Source: Clostridiaceae bacterium
GTDB lineage: Bacteria; Bacillota; Clostridia; DSM-8532
DNA: 45,606 nucleotides
Reading direction: 5' to 3'
Assembly: GCA_012520615.1 (NCBI GenBank)
Contig: JAAYNX010000045.1
Location: 1 to 45,606 of the forward strand
Part shown: piece by piece, positions 23,872 through 34,414 of the stretch
How the letters are laid out: each line of letters opens with the position of its first letter
How positions within the stretch are numbered: position 1 is the first letter of the stretch
Position numbers and translations under genes: made by a program
Notes under the pieces: generated by a model
The model's database searches: none
The model's input: the letters and a program-made list of their open reading frames with translations, nothing else
Told to the model about the DNA's origin: nothing

Positions 23872-25203
23872 ATGTTTAACGAATTGCAAAAACGCTCTAT
23901 GAAAAAGGTTACTAAATTGGCTCTTATATCAGCTGGCGCACTTCTCTTAATACTCATTATTTTTGGCTCAAGTTTTTTGAAATTAATTCAGGGACCGGTA
24001 GATTTATATTCATTATCTAAAGATGAATTGCTTGGAACTTACGTTGAGGGAGATATCAACGTAATTATCGATAATTTTGCTTCCTATAGCGAACAGGACA
24101 ATTCCGGTAAAAAAAGGAATAGAAAAAACTATTATATAATTCCTATATGTGATGAAGAGCTTATTGCTATAAGCGTATATTCAAATGATTTTAGTTTAGC
24201 AAACCAAATATGTAACGATACATATGATTATATTTTTGGTAAAAGAGACGAACTAACAAAATCTATACACATCAAAGGGACCATCAATAAGCTAAAAGGT
24301 GATGTTAGTGATTATTATTTTGAGTGGTTCGAACAGTCCGGTTTTATGGGTGATGCATCATTAGAAGAAATAGAAAAGTATGCACTTCCCTATGTGTTAG
24401 AGGCAAATACCATTGGTATCTTTGAAGTATCTTATATTTACATAGCATTGCTAGTTTGCAGTTACTTTGCAATATATATGTTGATTATTCTTGTGAAGGG
24501 GTTTACAGGGGCATATCTTTCACAGATAAAAAGGTTCATCAAAGAAAATGAAAGTACTATCAGTGTAGATACAATAGAATTAGATTATGAAAAGGCGGTA
24601 GCCATTGATTCGGTGAAAATTGGTAATCAATTTACTTTCTGTTTTTTAGGGAGTAAACCTTTTATATTGAGAAATGATGATATTATATGGGCATATTTAA
24701 AACGTACTACACATAAAACTTATGGCATTAAAACTGGTGTTTCTACAGCACTTATATTACGTACCACTAATAAGAAAATTCGTGCCATAGACATGACATC
24801 TGAAGAAAATGTTTCTTCAGCTTTAAAAATATACTCTGAAAATAACCCGAATATTATATTAGGATATAGTGAAGAACTATTTAAATGCTATAGAAAAGAT
24901 TTTGAAAAATTTCTAAATATGAGCCGTCAGCAAAAGGCAGCTGCTGCTAATAGAAATGTTTATGTTGAAAAAGAAAGTGCAGAAAGCGGAATGGAGAAAG
25001 CAACTCTGCTAAAAAGCGGCGATAATAAAATTCATGTTATTAAGGTAATACGCGAGTTTCTCGGATGCGGTTTGAAGGAAGCAAAAGATTTAGTAGATAA
25101 TACGCCATCTGTTATAAAAGAAAATATTTCTATGAAAGATGCCCTAGCTATCAAAGCAGAACTTGAAGGACTTGGCGCAACAGTCGAAATAAATAAAGTC
25201 TGA
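23872..25203 (+). CDS. Membrane protein with a C-terminal ribosomal L7/L12-like domain
   Basis: This 443-residue protein has an N-terminal membrane helix (about 13-35), an external domain, a second helix (about 188-212, '[20 protein letters not shown]'), a cytoplasmic region, and a final 60 residues that match the L7/L12 C-terminal domain. The L7/L12 match is '[20 protein letters not shown]' followed by '[22 protein letters not shown]' and '[12 protein letters not shown]'. In the ribosome this domain recruits translation GTPases; here it is attached to a membrane protein and its partner is unknown. ATG 23872 (AGAGGC upstream) is preferred to an in-frame TTG six codons earlier that overlaps the RBS. 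A strong terminator follows at 25269. Confidence 0.75.
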   Translation: MFNELQKRSMKKVTKLALISAGALLLILIIFGSSFLKLIQGPVDLYSLSKDELLGTYVEGDINVIIDNFASYSEQDNSGKKRNRKNYYIIPICDEELIAISVYSNDFSLANQICNDTYDYIFGKRDELTKSIHIKGTINKLKGDVSDYYFEWFEQSGFMGDASLEEIEKYALPYVLEANTIGIFEVSYIYIALLVCSYFAIYMLIILVKGFTGAYLSQIKRFIKENESTISVDTIELDYEKAVAIDSVKIGNQFTFCFLGSKPFILRNDDIIWAYLKRTTHKTYGIKTGVSTALILRTTNKKIRAIDMTSEENVSSALKIYSENNPNIILGYSEELFKCYRKDFEKFLNMSRQQKAAAANRNVYVEKESAESGMEKATLLKSGDNKIHVIKVIREFLGCGLKEAKDLVDNTPSVIKENISMKDALAIKAELEGLGATVEINKV

Positions 25204-25268
25204 TGAATAATCCCGGCATCATCGATTTTGGCACACTAAAACTTCCTAATAAATAATAAAAGAAAAAT

Positions 25269-25297
25269 ATCCCGGTTAGATAATAGCCGGGATTTTT
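25269..25297 (+). terminator. Rho-independent terminator
   Basis: ATCCCGG and CCGGGAT form a seven-base GC-rich stem, extendable by T-A, around a loop of about 11 bases, followed by TTTTT. It ends the L7/L12-domain gene. Confidence 0.85.
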
Positions 25298-25406
25298 GTA
25301 TCCCTTGAAGGTAACATTGAACAAAAACTTTTAGAAAATCTTTAGGATAACTTTATAAAAAACAGAATCAACTAATTTGTTATCACTAAACATTTTAAAA
25401 TAAGGG

Positions 25407-25435
25407 TTGAGAATTTAGCCTTTATAGTCTATAAT
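25407..25435 (+). promoter_or_regulatory. Promoter of pflBA
   Basis: TTGAGA (25407-25412), a 17-base spacer and TATAAT (25430-25435). About 100 bases of leader follow, with a small GCCT-GTC-AGGC hairpin, before the pflB RBS. Confidence 0.75.
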
Positions 25436-25543
25436 TAAAGTAGATAATGTATACAATATACAAAATCCAAATTAACAAAGCCTGTCAGGCGTAGACTTAG
25501 AGGGGTTTATCAATAACAATTAACATAGATTGGAGGGTTTTAA

Positions 25544-27763
25544 ATGCAGAAGAATTTTAACAAGGGAAAATGGAATTCTACAATTGATGTAAGGGATTTT
25601 ATTCAGAAAAATTATACACCTTATGATGGAGATAGCAGTTTTTTAGCAGAGCCTACTAAAAAAACATCGGCACTATGGGCGAAGGTTAAAGAATTTATGA
25701 AGCAGGAGAGAGATAAAGGCGGAGTGCTTGATATAGATAGTCATACCATCTCTACTATTGTATCTCATAAACCCGGATATATAGACAAGGCAAATGAAGA
25801 AATAGTAGGTCTTCAAACTGATGAGCCTCTAAAGAGAGCCATTATGCCATTTGGTGGTATCAGGATGGTTAAAGCCTCTCTGAAAGCCTATAACAGGGAA
25901 ATGGATTCTGGTGTCGAGAATGTATTTAAATACAGAAAGACACATAACGACGGTGTGTTTGATGCATACACTGATGAAATGAAAAGGGCAAGGCATACCG
26001 GAATAATCACAGGGTTGCCAGATGCATATGGAAGAGGAAGAATCATAGGAGACTATAGAAGAGTTCCCCTCTATGGTGTAGATTTTCTTATTAATCAGAA
26101 AAAAGAGGCATTAAAAAATTACGTTTTAGATATTATGAATTCTCCTGCAATTAGGCAACGTGAAGAAATAAGTGAGCAAATAAAAGCTCTACATGAGTTA
26201 AAGGAGATGGCTGCCAGTTATGGATTTGATATAAGCAAGCCTGCATACGATACAAAGGAAGCTATACAGTGGTTGTATTTTGCATATTTAGCGGCTGTAA
26301 AGGAGCAGAATGGTGCTGCGATGAGCCTTGGAAGAGTATCTACTTTTCTTGATATATATGCCAAGAGGGATTTGGAGGAAGGAAAGTATACAGAGAGCGA
26401 AATTCAGGAGTTTGTTGATCACTTTGTAATGAAGCTAAGAATGGTTAGATTCTTAAGAACACCTGCATATGATGAATTGTTTTCTGGAGACCCTACCTGG
26501 GTTACAGAAGCCCTTGCAGGTATTGGTGTTGATGGAAGGCACATGGTCACAAAAATGACATATAGGTTCATGCATACCCTTACGAACTTAGGTCCAGCCC
26601 CAGAACCTAATATGACAGTGCTGTGGTCACCAAGACTACCAGAAACTTTTAAGCAATTCTGCGCAAGACTTTCGATAAAAACTTCATCTATCCAATATGA
26701 GAATGATGATTTGATGAGGCAGGAATTCGGAGATGACTACGGCATTGCGTGCTGTGTTTCCGCTATGAGAATAGGCAAACAGATGCAATTCTTCGGAGCA
26801 AGAGCAAATCTTGGGAAGGCATTGTTATATGCTATTAATGGCGGTAAGGATGAAATAAGCGGTGAGCAGGTGAGTCCAGTATTTGCACCAATTACTTCAG
26901 AATACCTTGATTATGATGAAGTAATGGAGAGATTCAATACCATAACGGATTGGCTATCAAAGCTGTATATAAACACATTAAATATTATTCATTACATGCA
27001 CGATAAATATTGCTATGAAAGAATAGAGATGGCACTTCATGATGAAGAAATTCTTAGAACATCTGCTTGTGGTATTGCAGGGCTATCGGTAGTAGTTGAC
27101 TCCCTTTCCGCAATAAAATACGCAAAGGTCAAACCCATAAGAAATGAAAACGGCCTTGTTGTAGATTACGAAATAGAGGGTGAATTCCCCATGTTTGGTA
27201 ATAATGATGACAGAGTGGATTCGATTGCTGTTGACCTAGTAAAGAACTTCATGAATAAATTAAGCAAGCATAAGACGTATAGAAACAGTAAACCTACTAT
27301 GTCAATACTGACAATTACATCAAATGTTGTTTACGGAAAGAAGACCGGAAGCACCCCTGATGGAAGAAAAAAAGGCGAGCCCTTTGCTCCCGGAGCAAAC
27401 CCAATGCACAAGAGAGATACAAAGGGATGTGTTGCGTCAATGGCTTCTGTTGCAAAGCTTCCATATGAATACAGTGAAGATGGAATATCCTATACATTCT
27501 CCATTGTTCCTGCAGCATTAGGCAAAACAGAGAGTGAAAGATATGCTAATCTAATTGCTCTTATGGATGGCTATTTCAATGAAGGCGGTCATCATATCAA
27601 TGTTAATGTGCTTGACAAGGCAGTACTGCTTGATGCGATGGATCACCCTGAAAAATATCCGCAGCTGACTATAAGAGTCTCAGGGTATGCCGTAAACTTT
27701 ATAAAGCTTACAAGAGAGCAGCAGCTGGATGTAATTAGCAGAACATTCCACGAAAGATTCTAG
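25544..27763 (+). CDS. pflB: Pyruvate formate-lyase (formate C-acetyltransferase)
   Basis: This 739-residue glycyl-radical enzyme converts pyruvate and CoA to acetyl-CoA and formate during anaerobic growth. The adjacent catalytic cysteines are Cys403-Cys404 in '[18 protein letters not shown]', and the glycyl radical is Gly714 in 'RVSGYAVNF', 25 residues from the C-terminus. The CC pair, together with '[11 protein letters not shown]', separates it from glycerol dehydratase and choline lyase relatives. Length is standard (about 740-760). The RBS is GGAGGGTTTTAA. It is followed 101 bases later by its activase. Confidence 0.97.
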   Translation: MQKNFNKGKWNSTIDVRDFIQKNYTPYDGDSSFLAEPTKKTSALWAKVKEFMKQERDKGGVLDIDSHTISTIVSHKPGYIDKANEEIVGLQTDEPLKRAIMPFGGIRMVKASLKAYNREMDSGVENVFKYRKTHNDGVFDAYTDEMKRARHTGIITGLPDAYGRGRIIGDYRRVPLYGVDFLINQKKEALKNYVLDIMNSPAIRQREEISEQIKALHELKEMAASYGFDISKPAYDTKEAIQWLYFAYLAAVKEQNGAAMSLGRVSTFLDIYAKRDLEEGKYTESEIQEFVDHFVMKLRMVRFLRTPAYDELFSGDPTWVTEALAGIGVDGRHMVTKMTYRFMHTLTNLGPAPEPNMTVLWSPRLPETFKQFCARLSIKTSSIQYENDDLMRQEFGDDYGIACCVSAMRIGKQMQFFGARANLGKALLYAINGGKDEISGEQVSPVFAPITSEYLDYDEVMERFNTITDWLSKLYINTLNIIHYMHDKYCYERIEMALHDEEILRTSACGIAGLSVVVDSLSAIKYAKVKPIRNENGLVVDYEIEGEFPMFGNNDDRVDSIAVDLVKNFMNKLSKHKTYRNSKPTMSILTITSNVVYGKKTGSTPDGRKKGEPFAPGANPMHKRDTKGCVASMASVAKLPYEYSEDGISYTFSIVPAALGKTESERYANLIALMDGYFNEGGHHINVNVLDKAVLLDAMDHPEKYPQLTIRVSGYAVNFIKLTREQQLDVISRTFHERF

Positions 27764-27864
27764 TACTATTAGTAAGCTTAATTAGCTGAATTGACATTCT
27801 GAGAAAACAGTGTAGCGACCTTCTGCAAAGAATATTAAACTAATAATGAAAGGGGTGTGGCAAT

Positions 27865-28584
27865 ATGGAAGGATATATCCATTCGGTTGAAACCTATGGG
27901 ACTTTAGATGGTCCTGGAATTCGATATATTGTATTTATGCAAGGTTGTGCGTTAAGATGTAAATTTTGCCACAATCCTGATACATGGCGATTAAATGCCG
28001 GGAAAAAACAAACTGTCCACGAATTAGTGGAAGATATATTGAAATATAAAAATTTTATTAAAAGTGGAGGTATGACTCTCTCAGGAGGAGAGCCTCTAAT
28101 GCAGGCTGATTTTGCAGCTGAACTGTTTAAAGAATGTAGAAAACATGGGATTCACACAGCTGTTGATACTTCAGGGGCTATACCTTTAAGTGCATGTAGA
28201 CATGCAATCGATGAAGTTGATCTTGTTTTATTAGATATTAAATCTATTGATACCAATAAAGCTAAGAGTCTTACTGGACTAGGTAACGAGAATGCATTAA
28301 AGCTTCTGGATTATTTGGAGGAAAGTAAAAAAGAGGTTTGGATACGGCATGTAGTGGTTCCAGGTATTACAGAAAACTATGAAGACATAGAAAAAATGGC
28401 TGAATATCTCTCAAAATATAGTGTCATCAGCCGTGTTGACATCCTGCCATTTCATAAGATGGGCGAATATAAATGGGAAGAACTTAATCTGAAATATGAG
28501 CTAAGCGATGTTCAGCCACCGAAAAAAGAATCCATATTAAAAATAAAAGACATCATTAGAAAATATAATCTAAATGCTGTATAA
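27865..28584 (+). CDS. pflA: Pyruvate formate-lyase activating enzyme
   Basis: This 239-residue radical SAM activase installs the glycyl radical on PflB. The cluster motif is Cys28-x3-Cys32-x2-Cys35 (CALRCKFC), with the typical preceding 'YGTLDGPGIRYIVFMQGC' and the 'GGMTLSGGEPLMQ' SAM-binding motif. No additional ferredoxin domain is present, as expected for a PFL activase and unlike GRE activases of other glycyl radical enzymes. The RBS is GAAAGGGGTGTGGCAAT. It belongs to pflB by position and function. Confidence 0.96.
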   Translation: MEGYIHSVETYGTLDGPGIRYIVFMQGCALRCKFCHNPDTWRLNAGKKQTVHELVEDILKYKNFIKSGGMTLSGGEPLMQADFAAELFKECRKHGIHTAVDTSGAIPLSACRHAIDEVDLVLLDIKSIDTNKAKSLTGLGNENALKLLDYLEESKKEVWIRHVVVPGITENYEDIEKMAEYLSKYSVISRVDILPFHKMGEYKWEELNLKYELSDVQPPKKESILKIKDIIRKYNLNAV

Positions 28585-28939
28585 TGCTATTTTAGATTTA
28601 GTTAATCCAAAATCTTATTCTGTGACAGCCCCATTACTGATATACAAAAAAATACAGAACCAAATGACGTCGGATGATTCCTGATCAATAACAAAAAAAC
28701 CCAAAATTATGTTCGCAACAATAAGTGAATACAACTTTCTAACTAATGGAAACCGCAGCCGATGCCATGTGTGAAGCGAAGCATGGATTGCGGAGCGCCG
28801 TGAATAATTTCCGGATAAAATTCCTGAGCGACACACATGACATCGACTAGAGGTCTTAAATATACTGAAGAAATACTCTTTACAAATCAGGTATCAAATA
28901 CAAAGAATAATGCAACAATAATGCCGGAGGTGTTTTGCC
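28585..28939. other. Intergenic region with a GC-richer island
   Basis: This 355-base gap lies between pflA and ku. Most is AT-rich, but about 28745-28855 is visibly richer in G+C. It has short stop-free frames on both strands: a + strand frame from ATG 28747, and a - strand frame whose product contains 'EFYPEIIHGAPQSMLRF'. Neither has an RBS or a family I recognise. It may be the remnant of a lost gene or mobile element. No promoter could be assigned with confidence. Confidence 0.35.
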
Positions 28940-29713
28940 ATGATATCACGTAAATCGGTAATTACTTTCGGCATGGTTGCTATTCCTATCGCAATGTACA
29001 CGGCAACACAGGATAATGATATACATTTTAATCAGCTTCACAAAGAAGATAACAGCCGCATCAGGTATAAAAAAACCTGTGGCCACTGCGGAAAGGAAAT
29101 CAAAGCTGAAGACATTGTGAAGGGTTACGAGTATGATGATGGCAAGTATGTTGTTGTCACAGATGAAGAAATTGAAAAGATAAAGACCGAAAAAGAAAAA
29201 TCTATACAGATTCTGCACTTTGCTCAACTAAATCAGATTTCTCCTGTATACTACAACAGGACATATCAAGCCGCACCAGAAGCAGGTGGTGAAAAGGCTT
29301 TTGAGTTGCTTCGTTCCTCTTTAATGTCTGAACAAAAAATAGCTATTGGTAAAGCTGTTATGGGAACAAAAGATACGCTTATGGCAATTATTCCCCGGGA
29401 GGATGGCATGATAATTGCCACAATGTTCTATGCTGATGATATTAAAGAACTTCAAAAACAGTATTCTAAGCCAAAGGTATCCGAACAGGAAATGAATATG
29501 GCAAAACTATTAATAAACTCGATGGATACACCTTTTGATGCAACGAAGTATAAAGACGAATATCAAGAAAAACTTCGCGAGCTTATAGAAACTAAGATTT
29601 CCGGTAAAGAAATAGTTGCTACTAAGGAAGACAATACGAACAAGGTTATTGACCTTATGGAGGCGCTCAAAGCCAGTGTGGAGAAAGCGAAAAAAGAAAA
29701 GGTAGTAGTATAG
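28940..29713 (+). CDS. ku: Ku protein, non-homologous end joining
   Basis: This 257-residue bacterial Ku homodimer subunit binds double-strand DNA ends and recruits LigD. The start 'MISRKSVITFGMVAIPIAMYTATQDNDI' and the 'YYNRTYQAAPEAGGEKAFELLR' segment are characteristic. The beta-barrel contains a CGHC pair ('CGHCGKEIKAEDIVKGYEY', about residues 47-65) as in many Ku proteins. The C-terminal tail is short and lysine-rich ('VEKAKKEKVVV'). The RBS is CCGGAGGTGTTTTGCC. ligD starts 39 bases downstream. Confidence 0.96.
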   Translation: MISRKSVITFGMVAIPIAMYTATQDNDIHFNQLHKEDNSRIRYKKTCGHCGKEIKAEDIVKGYEYDDGKYVVVTDEEIEKIKTEKEKSIQILHFAQLNQISPVYYNRTYQAAPEAGGEKAFELLRSSLMSEQKIAIGKAVMGTKDTLMAIIPREDGMIIATMFYADDIKELQKQYSKPKVSEQEMNMAKLLINSMDTPFDATKYKDEYQEKLRELIETKISGKEIVATKEDNTNKVIDLMEALKASVEKAKKEKVVV

Positions 29714-29751
29714 AGTACACAAGACATAGACTGTGGTTCTTATAAAAAAAT

Positions 29752-32178
29752 ATGAATATAAAGCTAAGTGAGTATAATGAAAAACGAAATTTTGATAGGA
29801 CAACTGAGCCGGAAGGCATTGCGGTTAATTCTGATGAGCAGTTAAGATTTGTTGTTCAGCATCATATTGCTCGTAAAAATCATTATGATTTTCGTCTGGA
29901 ATGGAACGGAACTCTTTTAAGCTGGGCAGTACCAAAAGGTCCATCCTATAACTCTTCTGACAAGAGGCTAGCTATAAAGGTGGAGGATCATCCTCTGGAA
30001 TACAGGAATTTTGAGGGTACCATCCCCAAGGGGGAATATGGCGGCGGAGTGGTAATGCTTTGGGACGAAGGAATATGGGAGCCATACGGTAATGTGGACG
30101 AAGGGCTAAATGAAGGTGTTTTGAAATTTAACTTGTATGGTGTGCGCCTTAAAGGGAAATGGGCTTTGATTCGTCTGAAAGCCAAAGCGGGTGATTCAAA
30201 GGATAACTGGCTTTTACTCAAAGAAAAAGATGAATATACCAAAACTGAAACCGGAATATCTGAATATACAACCAGTATCAGAACAGGACGCACCATGGAT
30301 GAAATCGAAGCAGGTGAAAATGATAGCTTCACTAAAAACCCATTTAGCACCGCAGAAGTTCAACTTGCAAAGTTGGTGAAAACAGTTCCGGAGGGTGAGA
30401 ATTGGATATATGAAATGAAATATGACGGTTATAGGATAATGGCTTTCGTGGAAGGCAACATTGCCAGGCTTATTACCAGAAACGGTAACGATTATACGAA
30501 GCGGTTCTTTACCGTAGGCAATTCGTTAATCGACTTTGCTAACGGCAAATCCTTTGTTTTAGATGGTGAAATGACAATAATAGATGCCACTGGCAAGACT
30601 GACTTTCAGGCACTTCAAAACCATATGAAAAACCCCATTGGTCAGAGCCTCACCTATATCATTTTTGATTTACTTGCACTGGATGGCGTTGATCTAAGAG
30701 ATCGCCCACTTTTTGAAAGAAAAGAAATATTAGAAAAACTTATGAAGGATGCACCCAAAAACCTTTATTACAGCAGGCATGTTAAAGGAAAAGGTGAGGA
30801 AAGCTTTATTGCAGCCTGTGAGGCAGGTATGGAAGGAATAATCGGGAAAAAATATGATTCGGTCTATAGTGGTACACGAAATGGGGACTGGATTAAACTA
30901 AAATGCGATAAACGTCAGGAATTTGTCATTGGAGGATTTACTCTAACCGATAAAAAGGTAAGCGGTATAAGCTCACTTCTACTCGGTGTGTACGAAAATG
31001 AGAAATTTGTTTATGTAGGACGTGCCGGTACAGGCTTTAACAAACGTAATATCAAAGAGCTTGAGACAAAATTCAAAAGCTTAATTAAAGAAAAGCCTCC
31101 TTTTACGAATCCACCCAAGATAAGGTCCAATGAAAAAATTACTTGGCTTGAACCTGAACTTGTTGCAGAAATTAAATACGCAGAATGGACAGAAGATAAT
31201 CAGTTAAGGCAAGCAAGCTTTAAGGGATTGAGAGAAGATAAGAATTCTAGGGATGTAAAAAAGGAATTGCAGGGCCAAGTATCGGAGGAACCAATGCAAT
31301 CTATGGAATCTATCGAAAGCAATATCGTTATCGGAGGAGTAAAGATTACTAGCCCGGACAAGGTGATATTTGACGATCCTAAAATTACAAAAGCCGATGT
31401 GATAAGGTATTACGAGAAAGTGGCTGAACTCATGCTGCCCTATGTGGAGCAAAGAATCCTTAGTATTGTGCGCTGTCCTAAAGGTGTAGCGCAGACATGT
31501 TTTTATAAGAAACATCCCGGTCCCGGAACCAAGGGTGTAGTCACCATTCCTATATCCAATGACGAAGGCGAATCCGAAGAATATTTTTATATTGAGAATA
31601 TGTTCGGGCTTTTATCTGAAGCACAAATGGGTACATTAGAATTTCATACCTGGGGGAGCCGTGTTAATCAGCTTGAAAAGCCCGATATAATGGTATTTGA
31701 CCTAGACCCTGATGAAGGAATGGATATAGAAAGAGTACGCCAAGGGGTGCAGGACTTAAAAAGTATTTTATCCGAGCTTTCATTAAACTCATATCTTAAG
31801 ACAAGCGGAGGAAAAGGATATCATGTAGTGGTTCCTATAAAACCTTCAGTCAACTGGGATAGATTTCGAGATTTTGCAAGAAGTGTTGTCGAGGTCATGG
31901 AGCAAAAATGGCCTGACCGATATACAAGCAATGTAAGAAAAGCTAAACGGGCCGACTAAATATTCATCGACTGGATAAGAAATGCCAGGGGTGCCACAAG
32001 TATAGCACCCTATTCATTAAGAGCGAGAAAAGGAGCTAAGGTTTCTATGCCAATTGCATGGAACGAGCTTGATGCTATAGCTCCAGACGCTGTCAGCATG
32101 GAAGATGCACTTTTGAAAATCAGGAACGAAGATCCTTGGAAAGACTTTTTCAAAAACAATCAGATGCTAAAAAACTAA
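29752..32178 (+). pseudogene. ligD: ATP-dependent DNA ligase LigD with an in-frame stop
   Basis: This is the multi-domain NHEJ ligase in the order 3'-phosphoesterase (about residues 15-160, 'HHIARKNHYDFRLEWNG'), ligase (about 200-500, nucleotidyl lysine Lys223 in 'EMKYDGYR'), and polymerase/primase (about 525-808, including 'VFDLDPDEG' with its metal aspartates). The frame is broken by TAA at 31957-31959. Directly after it, in the same frame, the conserved end of the polymerase domain continues for 72 codons ('IFIDWIRNARGATSIAPYS', then 'LRARKGAKVSMPIAW') to TAA at 32176. A single T-to-A change would restore Lys (AAA) at codon 736. The truncated 735-residue product keeps phosphoesterase and ligase but loses the end of the polymerase. 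It has no clear RBS. It could be a true nonsense mutation, a sequencing error, or read-through. Confidence 0.9.
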
Positions 32179-32251
32179 ATTACTGTTGTTTGTGACAATT
32201 AATTAATGTCTTGCGTATTGTGCCATAAACATAATGATGCATTCATGAAAC

Positions 32252-32280
32252 TTGAATTTATTGGGAATGAGATATATTAT
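32252..32280 (+). promoter_or_regulatory. Probable promoter of the GSPS-like operon
   Basis: TTGAAT (32252-32257), 17-base spacer and TATTAT (32275-32280), about 50 bases before the first gene of the 32331-35166 operon. Confidence 0.55.
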
Positions 32281-32330
32281 TAATAGGGATTTAAAACAAC
32301 TTTGTAGAAACTTTAAGAAATAGGTCAAAT

Positions 32331-33194
32331 ATGAGAGGGAATATGGACGGTTTTGAGTTTTTAATTTTTATTTTTACCACTTTTTATACTATATTATGTA
32401 TATCTAGCTGGTATAGAAGGCTGATAGATTCCCGGCATCCGAAGAACACAACGGCAAGATTTGTCTTAGCTTTATTACCGATAATCACATTTTTTATAGT
32501 TTTATATACTCTGAGAGAATTGGCATCCTTTGATGTAGTGGATGATTCTATATATATATTATTGTACATATTAATTGGTTATACCTTGGTATTTTTTGGC
32601 TTAAAATTAGTTTTTTGTTTCTTTGATCTTTCATGGATAGATGATGCTTTAAACAATAACAACAAAGCTGCTTTATTTGCAATTACAGGAGCTTTTCTCG
32701 GATTAGTGGTAATATATTCAGGCGCTAATATAGGGGACGGCCCGGGTTGGTGGTGTGTAATATTTGCCGGCGGGTTAGGATTAATCTCCTGGATTCTTCT
32801 TGGAGTGCTTATTAATAAGTACACGCAGGTTTTTGAGCGCATCACGGTAGAAAGGGATATGTATTGCGGAATTCGATTCGGGTTATATCTACTTGCCAGT
32901 GGAATTATTTTAGGAAGAGCATCTGCAGGCGATTGGACTTCTTTTTTCATGACGGTAGTAGAATTCCTAGTCGGTTGGCCGGTTTTACTGTTGGCCTTGT
33001 TGGTTGTGTTGATAGAACGTGCATATATAAATAAGGCAAAAATGAGGGAAAACGTCAATAATTATCTTTATAGCTCCATTTACTGTGGAATCATTTATAT
33101 TCTTATTGCAATAGTTTGTGTAGTTATTTTTCCATTGCCTGAAAATCCAGTCTATGGCAGCATTTCAACGGGTTTTTTAGGAGTTGTTTTATGA
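32331..33194 (+). CDS. Polytopic membrane protein linked to a GSPS-like enzyme
   Basis: This 287-residue protein has about seven to eight predicted membrane helices. A striking motif 'NIGDGPGWW' lies in the loop after the third or fourth helix (about residue 137). It resembles DUF350/YjfL-like membrane proteins, which occur next to glutathionylspermidine-synthase-like genes in other bacteria, but I could not confirm the family by eye. The gene ends in an ATGA overlap with the GSPS-like gene, so the two are translationally coupled. The start is uncertain: ATG 32331 has little RBS, and ATG 32343 follows GAGGGAAT closely. Confidence 0.6.
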   Translation: MRGNMDGFEFLIFIFTTFYTILCISSWYRRLIDSRHPKNTTARFVLALLPIITFFIVLYTLRELASFDVVDDSIYILLYILIGYTLVFFGLKLVFCFFDLSWIDDALNNNNKAALFAITGAFLGLVVIYSGANIGDGPGWWCVIFAGGLGLISWILLGVLINKYTQVFERITVERDMYCGIRFGLYLLASGIILGRASAGDWTSFFMTVVEFLVGWPVLLLALLVVLIERAYINKAKMRENVNNYLYSSIYCGIIYILIAIVCVVIFPLPENPVYGSISTGFLGVVL

Positions 33195-34414
33195 GTAAAT
33201 CAATGGAGTTGGCATTAATACCGGAGAGTAAATATTCCGAATATCGTTATGATGTGATATTTAAGGCATATAAATGGGACCCACAGGTAGGAGACCACAA
33301 TACTATTGCAAAGCAAGTGGTCTTAATGGAAGAAGAAACGGCAAGGCAACTGGAAATGTGGGCGGAACAATTATCGGAAGAAACCATGCAAATGGAAGAA
33401 GCATTGATTAACAAACCGTCACTAGTTAAAAAACTAGGGCTGCCAAGAAAAATTCTAAAAACTCTGGAGAGGCTTTCTGGTTATGATAAAAGACAAAATA
33501 TCAGGTTGATGCGGTTTGATTTTCATCCGACTCCAACCGGTTGGGCAGTTTCGGAGGTTAACAGTGATGTGCCCGGAGGTTTAGCTGAAGCATCTGTTTT
33601 ACCGGAAATAGTATGCAAGTATTTTGATGGATACGCACCTCGTAAGCATATTGCAAAAAGCCTGCTTGAAGCATTTTCAGAGAGAATTAAGGAAAGCGGA
33701 ACAATAGCATTCGTTCATGCTACCTCCTATTCTGATGACCGTCAGGTTATGGAGTTTGTAAGCGACTATTTCCAGGCCTATGGTTACAATACTGTTTTTG
33801 CAGCACCGGACCATATAGTATGGCAAGATAAGAAAGCATTCTGTATATTAGAAGGTAAAGAAGGCCCTTTAGACGGAATTGCACGCTTTTTTCCCTTGGA
33901 ATGGCTAACGAACCTTCCACGCAAATCGAATTGGAAAGGATATTACGATTGTGCTACGCCCTCCTGTAATCACCCTGTTGCCATACTTACCCAGTCAAAA
34001 AGGCTACCGTTGGTCTGGGATGAATTAGGGGTCGATATTCCTGTCTGGAAAAAGCTTTTGCCTGAGACAAAAGCACCTAAAGCTATAAAACAAAAGGATG
34101 ATGACTGGATATATAAGCCTGCCTTAGGAAGGGTAGGGGGCGGTATTTCTATAAATGAAGCAATAACCGAGAAAGAACGTAAACAAATCAAAAAATCCGT
34201 ACAACGGGAACCTAATAGCTGGGTGGCTCAACGCAGATTTACAAGCCAACCTTTAACGGATATGAACAAAGAATCCTATCACTTATGTGTCGGCGTATTT
34301 ACTGTAAACGGCAAGAGCGCCGGGTTTTATGGAAGGATAAGCCCGTACCCGCGAATTGATGATAGGGCAAAAGACATACCATTACTAGTTCGGAAAGCGA
34401 GGGAATCAAAATGA
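33191..34414 (+). CDS. Glutathionylspermidine synthase-like ATP-grasp ligase
   Basis: This 407-residue protein belongs to the glutathionylspermidine synthase C-terminal (ATP-grasp) family, which includes YgiC and YjfC. Members form amide bonds using ATP, but these stand-alone homologues have no confirmed substrate. Visible landmarks are 'MRFDFHPTPTGWAVSEVNSD' with 'VPGGLAEAS' (about residues 107-140), and the ATP-binding 'DDDWIYKPALGRVGGGISI' (about residues 302-320). The amidase domain of full GSPS is absent. Clostridia do not generally make glutathione, so the substrate is probably another peptide or polyamine. The RBS is AGGAGTTGTTTT. It overlaps both neighbours by four bases. Confidence 0.82.
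   Translation: MSKSMELALIPESKYSEYRYDVIFKAYKWDPQVGDHNTIAKQVVLMEEETARQLEMWAEQLSEETMQMEEALINKPSLVKKLGLPRKILKTLERLSGYDKRQNIRLMRFDFHPTPTGWAVSEVNSDVPGGLAEASVLPEIVCKYFDGYAPRKHIAKSLLEAFSERIKESGTIAFVHATSYSDDRQVMEFVSDYFQAYGYNTVFAAPDHIVWQDKKAFCILEGKEGPLDGIARFFPLEWLTNLPRKSNWKGYYDCATPSCNHPVAILTQSKRLPLVWDELGVDIPVWKKLLPETKAPKAIKQKDDDWIYKPALGRVGGGISINEAITEKERKQIKKSVQREPNSWVAQRRFTSQPLTDMNKESYHLCVGVFTVNGKSAGFYGRISPYPRIDDRAKDIPLLVRKARESK

Noticed and set aside
28615-28836. Minus-strand 73-codon frame
   Set aside because: No RBS, no recognised family, and other frames in the same stretch are equally open.
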